From: Clostridia bacterium
Lineage (GTDB): Bacteria; Bacillota_A; Clostridia; Christensenellales; Aristaeellaceae
DNA length: 64,000 nt
NCBI GenBank assembly: GCA_017938645.1
Contig: JAGBBE010000188.1
Location: 1 to 64,000 of the forward strand
Reading direction: 5' to 3'
This document shows positions 39,791 through 48,464 of this stretch, one piece after another; position 1 is the first letter of the stretch, and each line of letters begins with the position of its first letter. The notes beneath the pieces were generated by a model, which made no database searches, was not told where the DNA came from, and was given only the letters and a program-made list of their open reading frames with translations. The position numbers and the translations under genes were made by a program.

Positions 39791-40981
39791 TCAGCCGCCC
39801 AGAAGGCTTCTGAAAAACTCCTTGATGCCGCCGCCTACACCGCTGGCGGGCGCATTGCGGGATTCGATGGTATCGATGATCAGATCCATCAGACCCATGG
39901 CGCTGGCATAGATGGGGCTGGAAAGTTTGATGGTGCGCTTCACGGTGTCGCGCACAGGACGCTCCAGCTTGGCGGACAGATAATCCCTGCCGCCGCGGTT
40001 GAGGCTGAGTCCGCCGCCAGTGAGGTAGATGGTGGACCAGCTGCCCAGCTTGATGCCGCTTTCGTCAAGGCATTCCTTGATCATATCGGCGATCTCATCT
40101 ACACGGGGCTCAAGCACTGCGGCCACCTGATCCTGGGTGAAGGTTTCGCTCTTCACGCCATCGTCAGACACCGTATAGGATTGCGAGATCGTAGAAATTC
40201 CATACACATACTCGCGCTTGATCTTCTCGGCCAGCTCCATATCGATGCCGAGGCCTTCAGCTACGTCGGCAGTGATATGGCCGCCGCCCACGGGCAGCGT
40301 CTTCTGGAAAATGATCGCGTCGCCTTCCACCGCCATGACGTCGGTGCAGGTGTAGCCGATATCGATGAGAATGGCCGTGCGGTCGCGGTCTTCCTCCAGC
40401 AGATAAAGCATCGCTTCACCGGTGGAAGAAGAGAAGAAGCCGCTCACGGTGATGTTCATGTCGCGCAGGCGAGCCATGACGTCATCGAGGAAGAAGGTAT
40501 CGGCCACCACAAAGCTGACCAGTGCCTTGAGCTCGGTGCCCTTCATGCCCACGGGCTCCAGCGTCTTCTTACCGCCGTCGACCATGAACCATGCAGGACT
40601 GCGGTGCACAACCACGCCGCGCACGGGAGAAAGCTGCTTGTCCGCCTCAGCAAAGATCTTTTCGACATGCTTGGGGCTGACATGCGGATCCGCACCCTGA
40701 ATGGTCACGCTGGCTTCCACGGCATACACGCGGGTAAACTCGCCGGGTACGCCGACGTTGATCTCACGGATCTTGCGGCGGGACTGGGTTTCCGCCTCGG
40801 TAATGGACTTCTGGATCGCTTCGTTGAGCGCCATGGGGTTGTTCCATTCCCCATCCAGGAAGCCGTCATAAGGCGCAATACCGGCGCCGACGATATCATT
40901 GCGCTGAGAACCGGTGGTTTCGGCCACGAGCGTAACGATTTTGCATGTGCCAAAATCGATGGCAGCAATCGTAGATTTCAT
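39791..40981 (-). CDS. ftsA: Cell division protein FtsA
   Basis: Actin-like membrane anchor of FtsZ. The 396-residue protein has the ATPase phosphate loops AIDFGTCKIVTLVAE and LIDIGYTCTDVMAV, the adenosine motif YLTGGGLSLNRGG, and the SHS2-type 1C domain in between. The C-terminus, after a glycine-rich linker, is an amphipathic helix GGIKEFFRSLLGG, the membrane-targeting sequence. Start ATG 40981 follows GGGGAATGC (weak). A promoter about 100 bases upstream can drive ftsA-ftsZ apart from the mur genes. Confidence 0.96.
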   Translation of the reverse strand: MKSTIAAIDFGTCKIVTLVAETTGSQRNDIVGAGIAPYDGFLDGEWNNPMALNEAIQKSITEAETQSRRKIREINVGVPGEFTRVYAVEASVTIQGADPHVSPKHVEKIFAEADKQLSPVRGVVVHRSPAWFMVDGGKKTLEPVGMKGTELKALVSFVVADTFFLDDVMARLRDMNITVSGFFSSSTGEAMLYLLEEDRDRTAILIDIGYTCTDVMAVEGDAIIFQKTLPVGGGHITADVAEGLGIDMELAEKIKREYVYGISTISQSYTVSDDGVKSETFTQDQVAAVLEPRVDEIADMIKECLDESGIKLGSWSTIYLTGGGLSLNRGGRDYLSAKLERPVRDTVKRTIKLSSPIYASAMGLMDLIIDTIESRNAPASGVGGGIKEFFRSLLGG

Positions 40982-41076
40982 GAATGCATTCCCCTGTTCT
41001 GAGGTATCATCAAGCCGTTTTTTTCAAGCAACGGCGGGAAAGGGCGCCTGTACAAGCACCCAAAGTACCACTATTT

Positions 41077-41105
41077 ATTGTAACCGTTTTGGCAGAAATA
41101 CGCAA
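41077..41105 (-). promoter_or_regulatory. Internal promoter upstream of ftsA
   Basis: Minus-strand TTGCGT (41105-41100), 17-base spacer, TACAAT (41082-41077). The 187-base gap between ftsQ and ftsA otherwise holds AT-rich DNA only; a separate ftsAZ promoter is known in several bacteria. Confidence 0.72.
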
Positions 41106-41167
41106 GCATATTATTGCATTTTTTTAACGTTTTTGAAAACACTTTTGTAAATTTTACCGCTGAAGGA

Positions 41168-42028
41168 TTACTCCGGCAGGTATTTGGCCTCGGCGGGTTT
41201 GGTCACGTCCAGTGTGCCTCCCTCCTTGCCCAGCTGGCGAAGATAGGCCATCGCCGTACGCACTGCGCCGATTTTGGCACGCATGCTGCTGGCGTTTCCA
41301 GCGCGCACCGTTACCCCCTCTATGGTAACCAGATAGAGATTTTCAGGATCGGCAAGGTTGATTTCCGAAAACTCATCGCTGCAAAGCTGCTGCGCAAGCT
41401 CGTACATGATGGTCTGATAGGCTTCCAGCTGCCTGACATTGCGCACAGCAATGGTTTGCCCCACCGTAACCGCATTTGCGCTGAAACCAGTCACCACCGG
41501 GATTCCCATGGGCGGAACGGCGGTATTATATTCCTCCATCACCAGTCCCTGTGAATCCAACGTATAAAGCATACCCAAATATTGCATAGATGCAGAAATT
41601 TTTCGTTCCTCAACGTAGAGATAAATCGTACCCGGATATTCCTTCTGCATTCCCTTGAAGATGATGGTATGATCTCTGGCAAAAGCCTCGGCCACTTCCT
41701 CTTCCTCAATGCCCAGCATATTGCGTCCGCGCACAAGGCCAGAGGAAATCACGATCTGCTGCGGGGATTTCTGCTCATTGCCGATTACATATACCGTTTC
41801 GAGCCTGAAAAGCGTTTCCATTGCCACAATGACAGCCACCGTCAGCAAGCACAGGAAAACCAGAAAACGGAAAAATCCGCTGATCCTACGCCGTTTATGC
41901 GCCTGCTGGGCACGCCTGACCGCAGCCGTCTCATTTTCAGACGGCTGATAGTCGTATTTGTATTCTCCATAAGCCTCGAACGACTCCTGTTCAAGGGTCT
42001 GTTCGCGTTGGCGATCCCGTCTGCTCAT
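41168..42028 (-). CDS. ftsQ: Cell division protein FtsQ/DivIB
   Basis: Single-pass division protein bridging the FtsL/FtsB pair and the ring. The 286-residue protein has a basic cytosolic N-terminus (about 1-50), one membrane helix (FFRFLVFLCLLTVAVIVAM), and an extracytoplasmic POTRA domain with LETVYVIGNEQKSPQQIVISSG, followed by the FtsQ beta domain ending KPAEAKYLPE. Its start lies 18 bases beyond the murA stop. Start site GTGAGGAG-type signal is seen upstream. Confidence 0.92.
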   Translation of the reverse strand: MSRRDRQREQTLEQESFEAYGEYKYDYQPSENETAAVRRAQQAHKRRRISGFFRFLVFLCLLTVAVIVAMETLFRLETVYVIGNEQKSPQQIVISSGLVRGRNMLGIEEEEVAEAFARDHTIIFKGMQKEYPGTIYLYVEERKISASMQYLGMLYTLDSQGLVMEEYNTAVPPMGIPVVTGFSANAVTVGQTIAVRNVRQLEAYQTIMYELAQQLCSDEFSEINLADPENLYLVTIEGVTVRAGNASSMRAKIGAVRTAMAYLRQLGKEGGTLDVTKPAEAKYLPE

Positions 42029-42046
42029 GTGATTCTCCTCCAGGTA

Positions 42047-43309
42047 TCATCCATCTGCGCTGATCCGGCGCACATCCGCACCCAAAGCGCACAGCATATT
42101 TTCAAGGCGTTCGTAGCCTCTGTCAATCAGTTCAGCGTGCTCAATCAGCGTTTCACCCTCGGCCCTGAGCCCTGCAATGGCCAGCGCCGCGCCGCCGCGC
42201 AGATCACGTGCCGCAACACGCGCGCCAAAAAGCCTTTCTGCGCCTTTGACAATGGCCGTACGTCCATTGACTATCACATCTGCTCCCATGCGGTTGAGGT
42301 CTCCTGCGTGGGTAAAACGATTCTCAAATACATTCTCCACAACCACCGAGGTTCCCTTTGCCATGGATGCAAGCGCCAGCATCTGCACCTGCATATCCGT
42401 AGGAAAGCCGGGATGCGGCTGTGTCTGCAGAAGATGGAAGGCATTCAGCCTCTCAGGCGCCTGAAGCGAAACGGCGTCCGCCTCCCCCGAAAGCACACAG
42501 CCCATCTCTCTGAGTTTCGAGAAAACAGCATACATTTCCTGCACAGGAACATTGGTAAGACGAATTCTGCCCTGTGCAGCGGCTCCAGCGGCCAGAAGCG
42601 TTCCTGCAACAATGCGGTCCGCCATCGGCTGATAGTCAACCCCATGAAGCTGCCTGACGCCTTCAATAACGACAGTATGCGTTCCCGCGCCCGAGATTTT
42701 CGCCCCCATCCGATTGAGAAAGCACTGCAAATCCGTAATTTCTGGTTCGCGGGCGGCATTATGTATGACTGTGCGCCCATCGAGCAGCACCGCCGCCATC
42801 ATCACGTTCTCCGTTGCACCCACGCTGGGATAATCAAAATGCACCGTTCCGGCGCGCATGGCGCTTCCGTCACAATGGATCATGCCGCCTTCTTCCGTCA
42901 CTTTCACATGAAGCTGCCTCAGGCCGCTCAGATGCAGATCAATCGGCCTCAATCCAATTTCGCAGCCGCCCGGAAACGTGACCGTTGCTTTTCGAAAACG
43001 TGAAATAATGGGCCCAAGCATAAAGATAGACGACCGGATTTTCTTGGACAGGGCATCCGGCATTTCCCACCGGCACAAACCCTGCGGATCAACCGTCATC
43101 TGTCCGCCGGCTTGATTGACGCTGCAGCCCAGCGTCCCGAGAATATCGCCCATATAGCCGATATCGCTCAGATCAGGACATTCCGTCAAAACCGTTTTTT
43201 CGTCCGTCAGAATGGACGCCGCCAAAATCGGCAGCACTGCATTTTTGGCGCTATGTACTCTCCATTCGCCCTCCAGCCGTTTTCCGCCGCGGATTCGCAA
43301 GGCGTTCAT
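42047..43309 (-). CDS. murA: UDP-N-acetylglucosamine 1-carboxyvinyltransferase
   Basis: First committed step of peptidoglycan precursor synthesis (UDP-GlcNAc plus phosphoenolpyruvate). The 420-residue protein starts MNALRIRGGKRLEGEW, behind GGAGGTGG; the reading frame extends upstream but overlaps ftsW. The substrate-binding SAKNAVLPILAA is normal and the fosfomycin-target cysteine is present in FPGGCEIGLRPIDLH, so fosfomycin sensitivity is expected. The C-terminal RGGAALAIAGLRAEGET is canonical. In many bacteria murA lies elsewhere; here it is inserted between ftsW and ftsQ. Confidence 0.97.
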   Translation of the reverse strand: MNALRIRGGKRLEGEWRVHSAKNAVLPILAASILTDEKTVLTECPDLSDIGYMGDILGTLGCSVNQAGGQMTVDPQGLCRWEMPDALSKKIRSSIFMLGPIISRFRKATVTFPGGCEIGLRPIDLHLSGLRQLHVKVTEEGGMIHCDGSAMRAGTVHFDYPSVGATENVMMAAVLLDGRTVIHNAAREPEITDLQCFLNRMGAKISGAGTHTVVIEGVRQLHGVDYQPMADRIVAGTLLAAGAAAQGRIRLTNVPVQEMYAVFSKLREMGCVLSGEADAVSLQAPERLNAFHLLQTQPHPGFPTDMQVQMLALASMAKGTSVVVENVFENRFTHAGDLNRMGADVIVNGRTAIVKGAERLFGARVAARDLRGGAALAIAGLRAEGETLIEHAELIDRGYERLENMLCALGADVRRISADG

Positions 43310-43373
43310 TTTTCCACCTCCGTCAAGCTTTCCATGGAGCATCCTATGTTCCGCCTGACCAAGTGTGAAAAAA

Positions 43374-44507
43374 TCATGGCTGCGCGCTTCGGGACACATT
43401 GAGAATGATGCCCGTTGCAGCCATCAGCAGCGAAACGGACGTGCCTCCCGCGCTGAAAAACGGCAGAGGCAGACCGGTGGTTGGCATCACGCCGATGACA
43501 ACGCCGATGTTGAGCATGGCCTGCACAGTGATCATGGCCGTGAGTCCTGCTGCCAGCAGACAGCCATAGCGGTCAGGACAGCTGACAGCAATGCGCATGC
43601 CAGCAAAAGCAAAGGCCACAAACAGAAAAATGACAATCATGCAGCCGAAGAGGCCGAAATCCTCGCCAACAATGGCGAAGATAAAATCGCTTTCGGGATA
43701 CGGCAGAAAGCTGAATTTCTGCCTGCCCTGCCCGAGTCCCCGTCCGAACAACCCGCCGGAGCCGATAGCAATCAGCGACTGTGCCAGCTGGTAGCCTTCG
43801 TCGTTCATCTGTGCAAAAGGATCGCGGAAGGACAAAAGTCGTTCCCGGCGATAGGGTTCGCTCCACGCATAGAAGCCTCCCACACACAGGCCTGCGATCC
43901 CCATCAATGAAAGATGCCTCCACTTGGCTCCGGCAATGAGCATCATCAATACGGCAACGATCACAATGCTGCCTGCCGTGGAAAGATTGGGCTGTTCCAG
44001 AATCAGCAGAAACATCGCGGCAGGTATCATCAGGAACGGAACGATCCCCTTCCACAGTTTCTCGACGCGTTTGAGCTGATAGCTCAGTATGGAAGCCAGA
44101 TACATCACCGATGCAATTTTGGCTACCTCCGAAGGCTGAAAGCTCATGCCTGCGATATTGAGCCACCTGCGGGAACCGTTGAGATACACCCCGATTCCCG
44201 GAATGATGACCAGCACCAGCAGGATGAAGCTCACACCGAGCGCGGCCACAACCACTCTGGGCTCGCGCCAGAAGGTATACGGAATCCGGCTGGTCAGCAG
44301 CATCAGAGCTGCTCCAAGTCCAACGCCGATCAGCTGCCGCTTGACCTCCAGCAGCGCATCTCCCGATGAAGCTGCCTTGTAATATGTTGCGCTGAAAAGC
44401 GTGACGAGTCCGCCCATGATCAGCAGCACTGTGATCACCAGCAGTGTACAGTCCACCGGTCTCGGTCTGGACTTCAGGTATTTATCCGGTATTTCTCTCT
44501 GGATCAA
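43374..44507 (-). CDS. ftsW: FtsW-type SEDS peptidoglycan glycosyltransferase
   Basis: Polymerises lipid II at the septum with its partner transpeptidase. The 377-residue protein has ten membrane helices. Family motifs include NGSRRWLNIAGMSFQPSEVAKI, EQPNLSTAGSIVIV, YQLAQSLIAIGSGGLFGRGLG, the FIFAIVGEDFGL catalytic-site region and GLPLPFFSAGGTS. The start codon appears to be TTG at 44507, with GGGAGGGG five bases ahead; no ATG lies nearby in frame. It ends 65 bases before the murA start. Confidence 0.95.
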   Translation of the reverse strand: MIQREIPDKYLKSRPRPVDCTLLVITVLLIMGGLVTLFSATYYKAASSGDALLEVKRQLIGVGLGAALMLLTSRIPYTFWREPRVVVAALGVSFILLVLVIIPGIGVYLNGSRRWLNIAGMSFQPSEVAKIASVMYLASILSYQLKRVEKLWKGIVPFLMIPAAMFLLILEQPNLSTAGSIVIVAVLMMLIAGAKWRHLSLMGIAGLCVGGFYAWSEPYRRERLLSFRDPFAQMNDEGYQLAQSLIAIGSGGLFGRGLGQGRQKFSFLPYPESDFIFAIVGEDFGLFGCMIVIFLFVAFAFAGMRIAVSCPDRYGCLLAAGLTAMITVQAMLNIGVVIGVMPTTGLPLPFFSAGGTSVSLLMAATGIILNVSRSAQP

Positions 44508-44585
44508 AAAATCCCCTCCCTGGCTTCAAAGATGCATTTTCTTTGGTAGCATCTCTTCCGCAAAGGGAAGGGGTTTGAGCAAGCG

Positions 44586-45950
44586 TCAGGCGAGATCGTT
44601 TACGATCTGCTTGAATACCTCGCCGCGCTGTTCATAATCGCGGAACATGTCAAAACTTGCACATGCGGGAGACAGAAGCACATTGCCGCCGGATACAGCC
44701 AGCTCGCGAGCCTTGTTCACCGCATCCTCCATGCTGTATGCACGGGTGATGCTGGCATACCCGGCTTCCTCGAGCTGTTCGCGGATCTGACGGGAGGTTT
44801 CGCCCATCACAACCACATGGCTCATCCACTGGGATGCAACGATCTCACGGCACAGCGGCATAAAGTCGGTATGCTTATCGTAGCCGCCAAGCAGGATCAC
44901 CGTAGGCGCTTTCATGCTCTGCACAGCCTTGATGGTGGAGTCGACGTTGGTGCCCTTGCTGTCATTGATATAGGTCACGCCCTTGAAGACGCGCACCTTT
45001 TCGATGCGGTGCTCCACACCGGTGAAGTTCATCAGCGTATGACGGATCACAGGCGCAGGCACGCCGACAAAACAGGCCATGGCCGTTGCAGCCAGCGCGT
45101 TTTCCAGATTGTGCGGACCGGGAATCAGGATCTGATCCGTGTCGCAGATGATGCGGCGCGCGCCGTTCCACTGCCATACGATCTTGCCGTCCTCCACAAA
45201 AGCACCATTTTCAACCTTTTGCGTACGACTGAAGAACGCGATCTGGGACTTGATGGTTTCAGCCATCTTCACAAGCGTAGGATCGTCCATGTTAAGCACC
45301 GCGCAGTCGTCAGCCGTCTGATTTTCAAACATGCGGCCCTTGAGGCGGAGGTATTCCTCCATGGTGCCATGACGGTTGAGATGATCCTCGGTAATGTTCA
45401 GAAGCGCTGCAACATGCGGATGGAAGGTATCGATGCTTTCCAGCTGGAAGCTGGAGACTTCGATCACAGTCACATCCTGTTTCTGAGCAACCTGTGCCAC
45501 AGAAGACAGCGGATAGCCGATATTGCCCGCCACATGCGTCGTGCGTGCAGCGTTTTCAAAAATCTTGCCAAGCAGCGTGGTGGTGGTGGTTTTGCCGTTG
45601 GTGCCGGAAATGGCCAGCACGTCGCCCGCAAGATTCTGGTAAGCCAGTTCCAGCTCGCCCACCATGGGAATCTGCTTTTCCTGCGCGGCCTTGACCACGG
45701 GTGCTGTAATCGGCACGCCGGGGCTGATGACCAGACCATCGGCCTCGCTGAGCAGCGCAACCGGATCCTCTCCCAGACGGAATTCACAGCCGATACTGCG
45801 CAGTCCGTCCAGATCATGTCCGAAGGCTTCTTCCTTTTTGCGGTCGTTAAGCAACGGCATTGCGCCCTTTTTGCGCAGAAGCTCCGCCACAGCAATACCG
45901 CTGCGAGCCATGCCCACAACCAGAATACGTTTGTCAGTAAGCTGCATCAT
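44586..45950 (-). CDS. murD: UDP-N-acetylmuramoyl-L-alanine:D-glutamate ligase
   Basis: Adds D-glutamate to the precursor. The 454-residue protein starts MMQLTDKRILVVG behind CCGGAGG; an in-frame upstream extension overlaps mraY and is rejected. Motifs are the Rossmann start LVVGMARSGIAVAE, ATP loop LAISGTNGKTTTTTLLG, EVSSFQLESI, and LLNITEDHLNRHG. Mur ligase domains 1, 2 and 3 are present. It is 17 bases before mraY's end in gene order mraY-murD-ftsW. Confidence 0.97.
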   Translation of the reverse strand: MMQLTDKRILVVGMARSGIAVAELLRKKGAMPLLNDRKKEEAFGHDLDGLRSIGCEFRLGEDPVALLSEADGLVISPGVPITAPVVKAAQEKQIPMVGELELAYQNLAGDVLAISGTNGKTTTTTLLGKIFENAARTTHVAGNIGYPLSSVAQVAQKQDVTVIEVSSFQLESIDTFHPHVAALLNITEDHLNRHGTMEEYLRLKGRMFENQTADDCAVLNMDDPTLVKMAETIKSQIAFFSRTQKVENGAFVEDGKIVWQWNGARRIICDTDQILIPGPHNLENALAATAMACFVGVPAPVIRHTLMNFTGVEHRIEKVRVFKGVTYINDSKGTNVDSTIKAVQSMKAPTVILLGGYDKHTDFMPLCREIVASQWMSHVVVMGETSRQIREQLEEAGYASITRAYSMEDAVNKARELAVSGGNVLLSPACASFDMFRDYEQRGEVFKQIVNDLA

Positions 45951-45967
45951 AATCAGTCCTCCGGATC

Positions 45968-46969
45968 TTACAGCCTGATCGTAAGCACGGCAATCAGGCT
46001 GAGCACTGCAACCACGACCGCGTACATCGCCACGATCTTCTTTTCGCTCATGCCGCACAGCTCAAAATGATGATGAATCGGCGACATCTTGAAGATACGC
46101 TTGCCATGGGTCAGTTTGAAATACACGCGCTGGATGATGACGCTCAGAGAAGAGGCCACAAGCGTGAAGGAAATCAGAAGCATAAACAGAGGCATGCGCA
46201 GAAGCATGGCAATGCCAACCGTTGCTCCTCCGATAAACATGCTGCCCGTGTCGCCCATGAACACCATGGCAGGATAGCGGTTGAAACGCAGGAAGCCGAT
46301 ACAGCCTCCTACCAGCGCAGCGATAAAGATGGCCAAATTGCGGTAATTCTCGGCATTTTCAGCCGGAACGGCAGCCGCCACCAGCAGCGTCATCACAAAC
46401 CACGCCAGTCCGCCGACCGTCGTCACGCTGGAAAGAATGCCGTCCAGGCCATCCTGCAGGTTGGCGCTGTTGACCATAAAGATGATCACCAGCGTCATCA
46501 GCGGCACATAGAAGATGCCGAGATTCCACTCCACATTGAAGAAGGGAACGATGATGCTGGAGCCTACCATGGGATGCAGGTAGCAGTACAGCGAGAAAGC
46601 AAAGGCAGTCAGCACCTGACCGATGATCTTCTGCCACCAGATCAGGCCGAGATTACGCTTTTTGACAACCTTGATATAGTCATCCACAAAGCCAACCAGC
46701 ATGCTCAGGAGCGCAATGAACAGCACCGCCAGCGTAAAATCCTGCCAGCCGAACCATGCGCCGTGCAGCACCAGTGCAAACACACAGCTGACAACGGTGA
46801 ACATCAGTCCGCCCATGGTCGGGGTGCCCTGCTTGACCTGATGGCTCTGGGGACCCAGCTCATAGATGGACTGGCCGAACTTCATCCTGCGCAGAACCGG
46901 CAGAAAGCGCGGGCCGATGAGAAGCATTGCAATCACAGACAGTACGATCGCCAGAACGGGCTTAAGCAT
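45968..46969 (-). CDS. mraY: Phospho-N-acetylmuramoyl-pentapeptide transferase
   Basis: Forms lipid I from UDP-MurNAc-pentapeptide and undecaprenyl phosphate. The 333-residue protein has ten membrane helices. Signatures: KQGTPTMGGLMF, LVGFVDDYIKVVKKRN (aspartate triad start), MVNSANLQDGLDGILSS (catalytic NxxNxxDGxDGL-like), and KRIFKMSPIHHHFELCG. The start ATG 46969 is 8 bases after AAGGAG; a GTG at 46978 is too near that site. The upstream murE stop lies just before it. Confidence 0.97.
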   Translation of the reverse strand: MLKPVLAIVLSVIAMLLIGPRFLPVLRRMKFGQSIYELGPQSHQVKQGTPTMGGLMFTVVSCVFALVLHGAWFGWQDFTLAVLFIALLSMLVGFVDDYIKVVKKRNLGLIWWQKIIGQVLTAFAFSLYCYLHPMVGSSIIVPFFNVEWNLGIFYVPLMTLVIIFMVNSANLQDGLDGILSSVTTVGGLAWFVMTLLVAAAVPAENAENYRNLAIFIAALVGGCIGFLRFNRYPAMVFMGDTGSMFIGGATVGIAMLLRMPLFMLLISFTLVASSLSVIIQRVYFKLTHGKRIFKMSPIHHHFELCGMSEKKIVAMYAVVVAVLSLIAVLTIRL

Positions 46970-46974
46970 TCCGA

Positions 46975-48447
46975 TCACTCCTTGGTATGTTGCATTTCCT
47001 CCAGAAGTTCCTGTACGATAACCTTTTCATCGAAGGGGCGCTTTACACCCATGATGTCCTGATAGTTTTCATTGCCCTTGCCGGCCAGCACGATTACATC
47101 ACCTTCACGGCCGATGGTCAGCGCATAGCGGATGGCTTCACGGCGGTTTTCGATTACCGTGTACTCGCCGTCCGTGTGCCTGATTCCCTCTTCGATAGCG
47201 CTGAGAATCACATTGGGATCCTCGGTGCGGGGATTATCGCTGGTGAGCACGGAAAAATCCGACATTCTTCCGGCAATTTCGCCCATTATGGGCCGCTTGC
47301 CATGATCACGGTCGCCGCCGCACCCCACCAGTGTGATCAATCTGCCCTTGGTGAAAGCGCGCACGGTTTTCAGCACGTTTTCAAGTGCATCAGGCGAATG
47401 AGCATAGTCAAGAATTACCTTATAGGGCGTGCGGGTGTCGAGCACCTCCACGCGACCAGGCACATTGCGGATGCTCTCAAGGCCATTGCGGATAGCATCC
47501 TTGTCAATACCCATGATCATGGCCACAGACGCAGCTGCCAACGCGTTGTAGACATTGAACATACCGGTCAGATGCATGGTGATGGGCATCTCCTCCAGCC
47601 TCTGCAGGCGGATGGTAAACGAGACGCCGTCCTCTGAAATTTCGATATCACGGGCGAACACATCCGCATCGGCGCTGATGCCGTAGGTCAGGTAGGGAAT
47701 CGTCAGGTCGGAGCGGATGCTCTCACTGGTTTCCTCATCGGCGTTGAGAGAGGCATTCTTCACTGCATCATGCATAAAAAAGCTCTTCTTGGCCTCAAAA
47801 TACTTCTCCATCGTGCCGAAGTAATCCAGATGATCCTGCGACAAATTGGTGTAACACGCCGCCTCAAAAGTCACGCCGTCCAGACGGTGCATATCCACCG
47901 CATGCGCGCTCACTTCCATGCTGACAGCTTCCACGCCTTCATCCACCATCTGCCTGAGGCACCGGTGCAGATCCACCGGATCAGGCGTGGTCATGTTGCT
48001 GGGCAGGTGCTTGTCGCCGATCATATTCCCGGTGGTTCCGATCAGGCCGGTTTTGAGACCCGCTTTTTCCAGAATCGCCTTCATCAGATAGCTGGTGGTG
48101 GTCTTTCCCTTGGTACCGCACACGCCGATCATGCGAAGCCGACGGGCGGGATGACCAAAGAAAGCTCCGGCAATATGAGCCATGGCCGAGCGGACATTTT
48201 CCACCTTCACCTGCACAAGCGGACTGTCGAGGAAGCGTTCCACCACAAGCGCAGTGCAGCCGAACTGCGCGACCTGATCCGCATAGTCATGTGCGTCAAA
48301 GTGCATGCCTTTTACGCAGAAAAACAGGCCGTTTGGCACCGGTTCCTTTATGCGGCTGTCTGTTACAAGCCTGCCGATTTCAACGCCCAAATCACCCTTT
48401 GTTTCGATGATTCCGGGCACCTCAGCCAGCAATTCCTTCAGTTGCAT
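46975..48447 (-). CDS. murE: UDP-MurNAc-L-Ala-D-Glu:meso-diaminopimelate ligase
   Basis: Adds the third stem-peptide residue. The 490-residue protein has the ATP loop GVCGTKGKTTTSYLM (lysine in place of the common asparagine), YTNLSQDHLDYFGTMEKY, and the diaminopimelate-specific motif DNPR in TSDNPRTEDPN. Hence the wall is predicted to contain meso-diaminopimelate rather than lysine. It follows the transpeptidase gene after 17 bases; its stop lies 5 bases ahead of mraY's ATG region. No murF follows. Confidence 0.97.
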   Translation of the reverse strand: MQLKELLAEVPGIIETKGDLGVEIGRLVTDSRIKEPVPNGLFFCVKGMHFDAHDYADQVAQFGCTALVVERFLDSPLVQVKVENVRSAMAHIAGAFFGHPARRLRMIGVCGTKGKTTTSYLMKAILEKAGLKTGLIGTTGNMIGDKHLPSNMTTPDPVDLHRCLRQMVDEGVEAVSMEVSAHAVDMHRLDGVTFEAACYTNLSQDHLDYFGTMEKYFEAKKSFFMHDAVKNASLNADEETSESIRSDLTIPYLTYGISADADVFARDIEISEDGVSFTIRLQRLEEMPITMHLTGMFNVYNALAAASVAMIMGIDKDAIRNGLESIRNVPGRVEVLDTRTPYKVILDYAHSPDALENVLKTVRAFTKGRLITLVGCGGDRDHGKRPIMGEIAGRMSDFSVLTSDNPRTEDPNVILSAIEEGIRHTDGEYTVIENRREAIRYALTIGREGDVIVLAGKGNENYQDIMGVKRPFDEKVIVQELLEEMQHTKE

Positions 48448-48464
48448 CTGTATTCCTCCATCCT

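Noticed and set aside
38210..41002. Very long open frame (about 930 codons) on the plus strand
   Set aside because: It lies antisense across ftsZ and ftsA, which have clear homology and motifs; the frame is open only because of codon bias in those genes, and its translation shows no domain.
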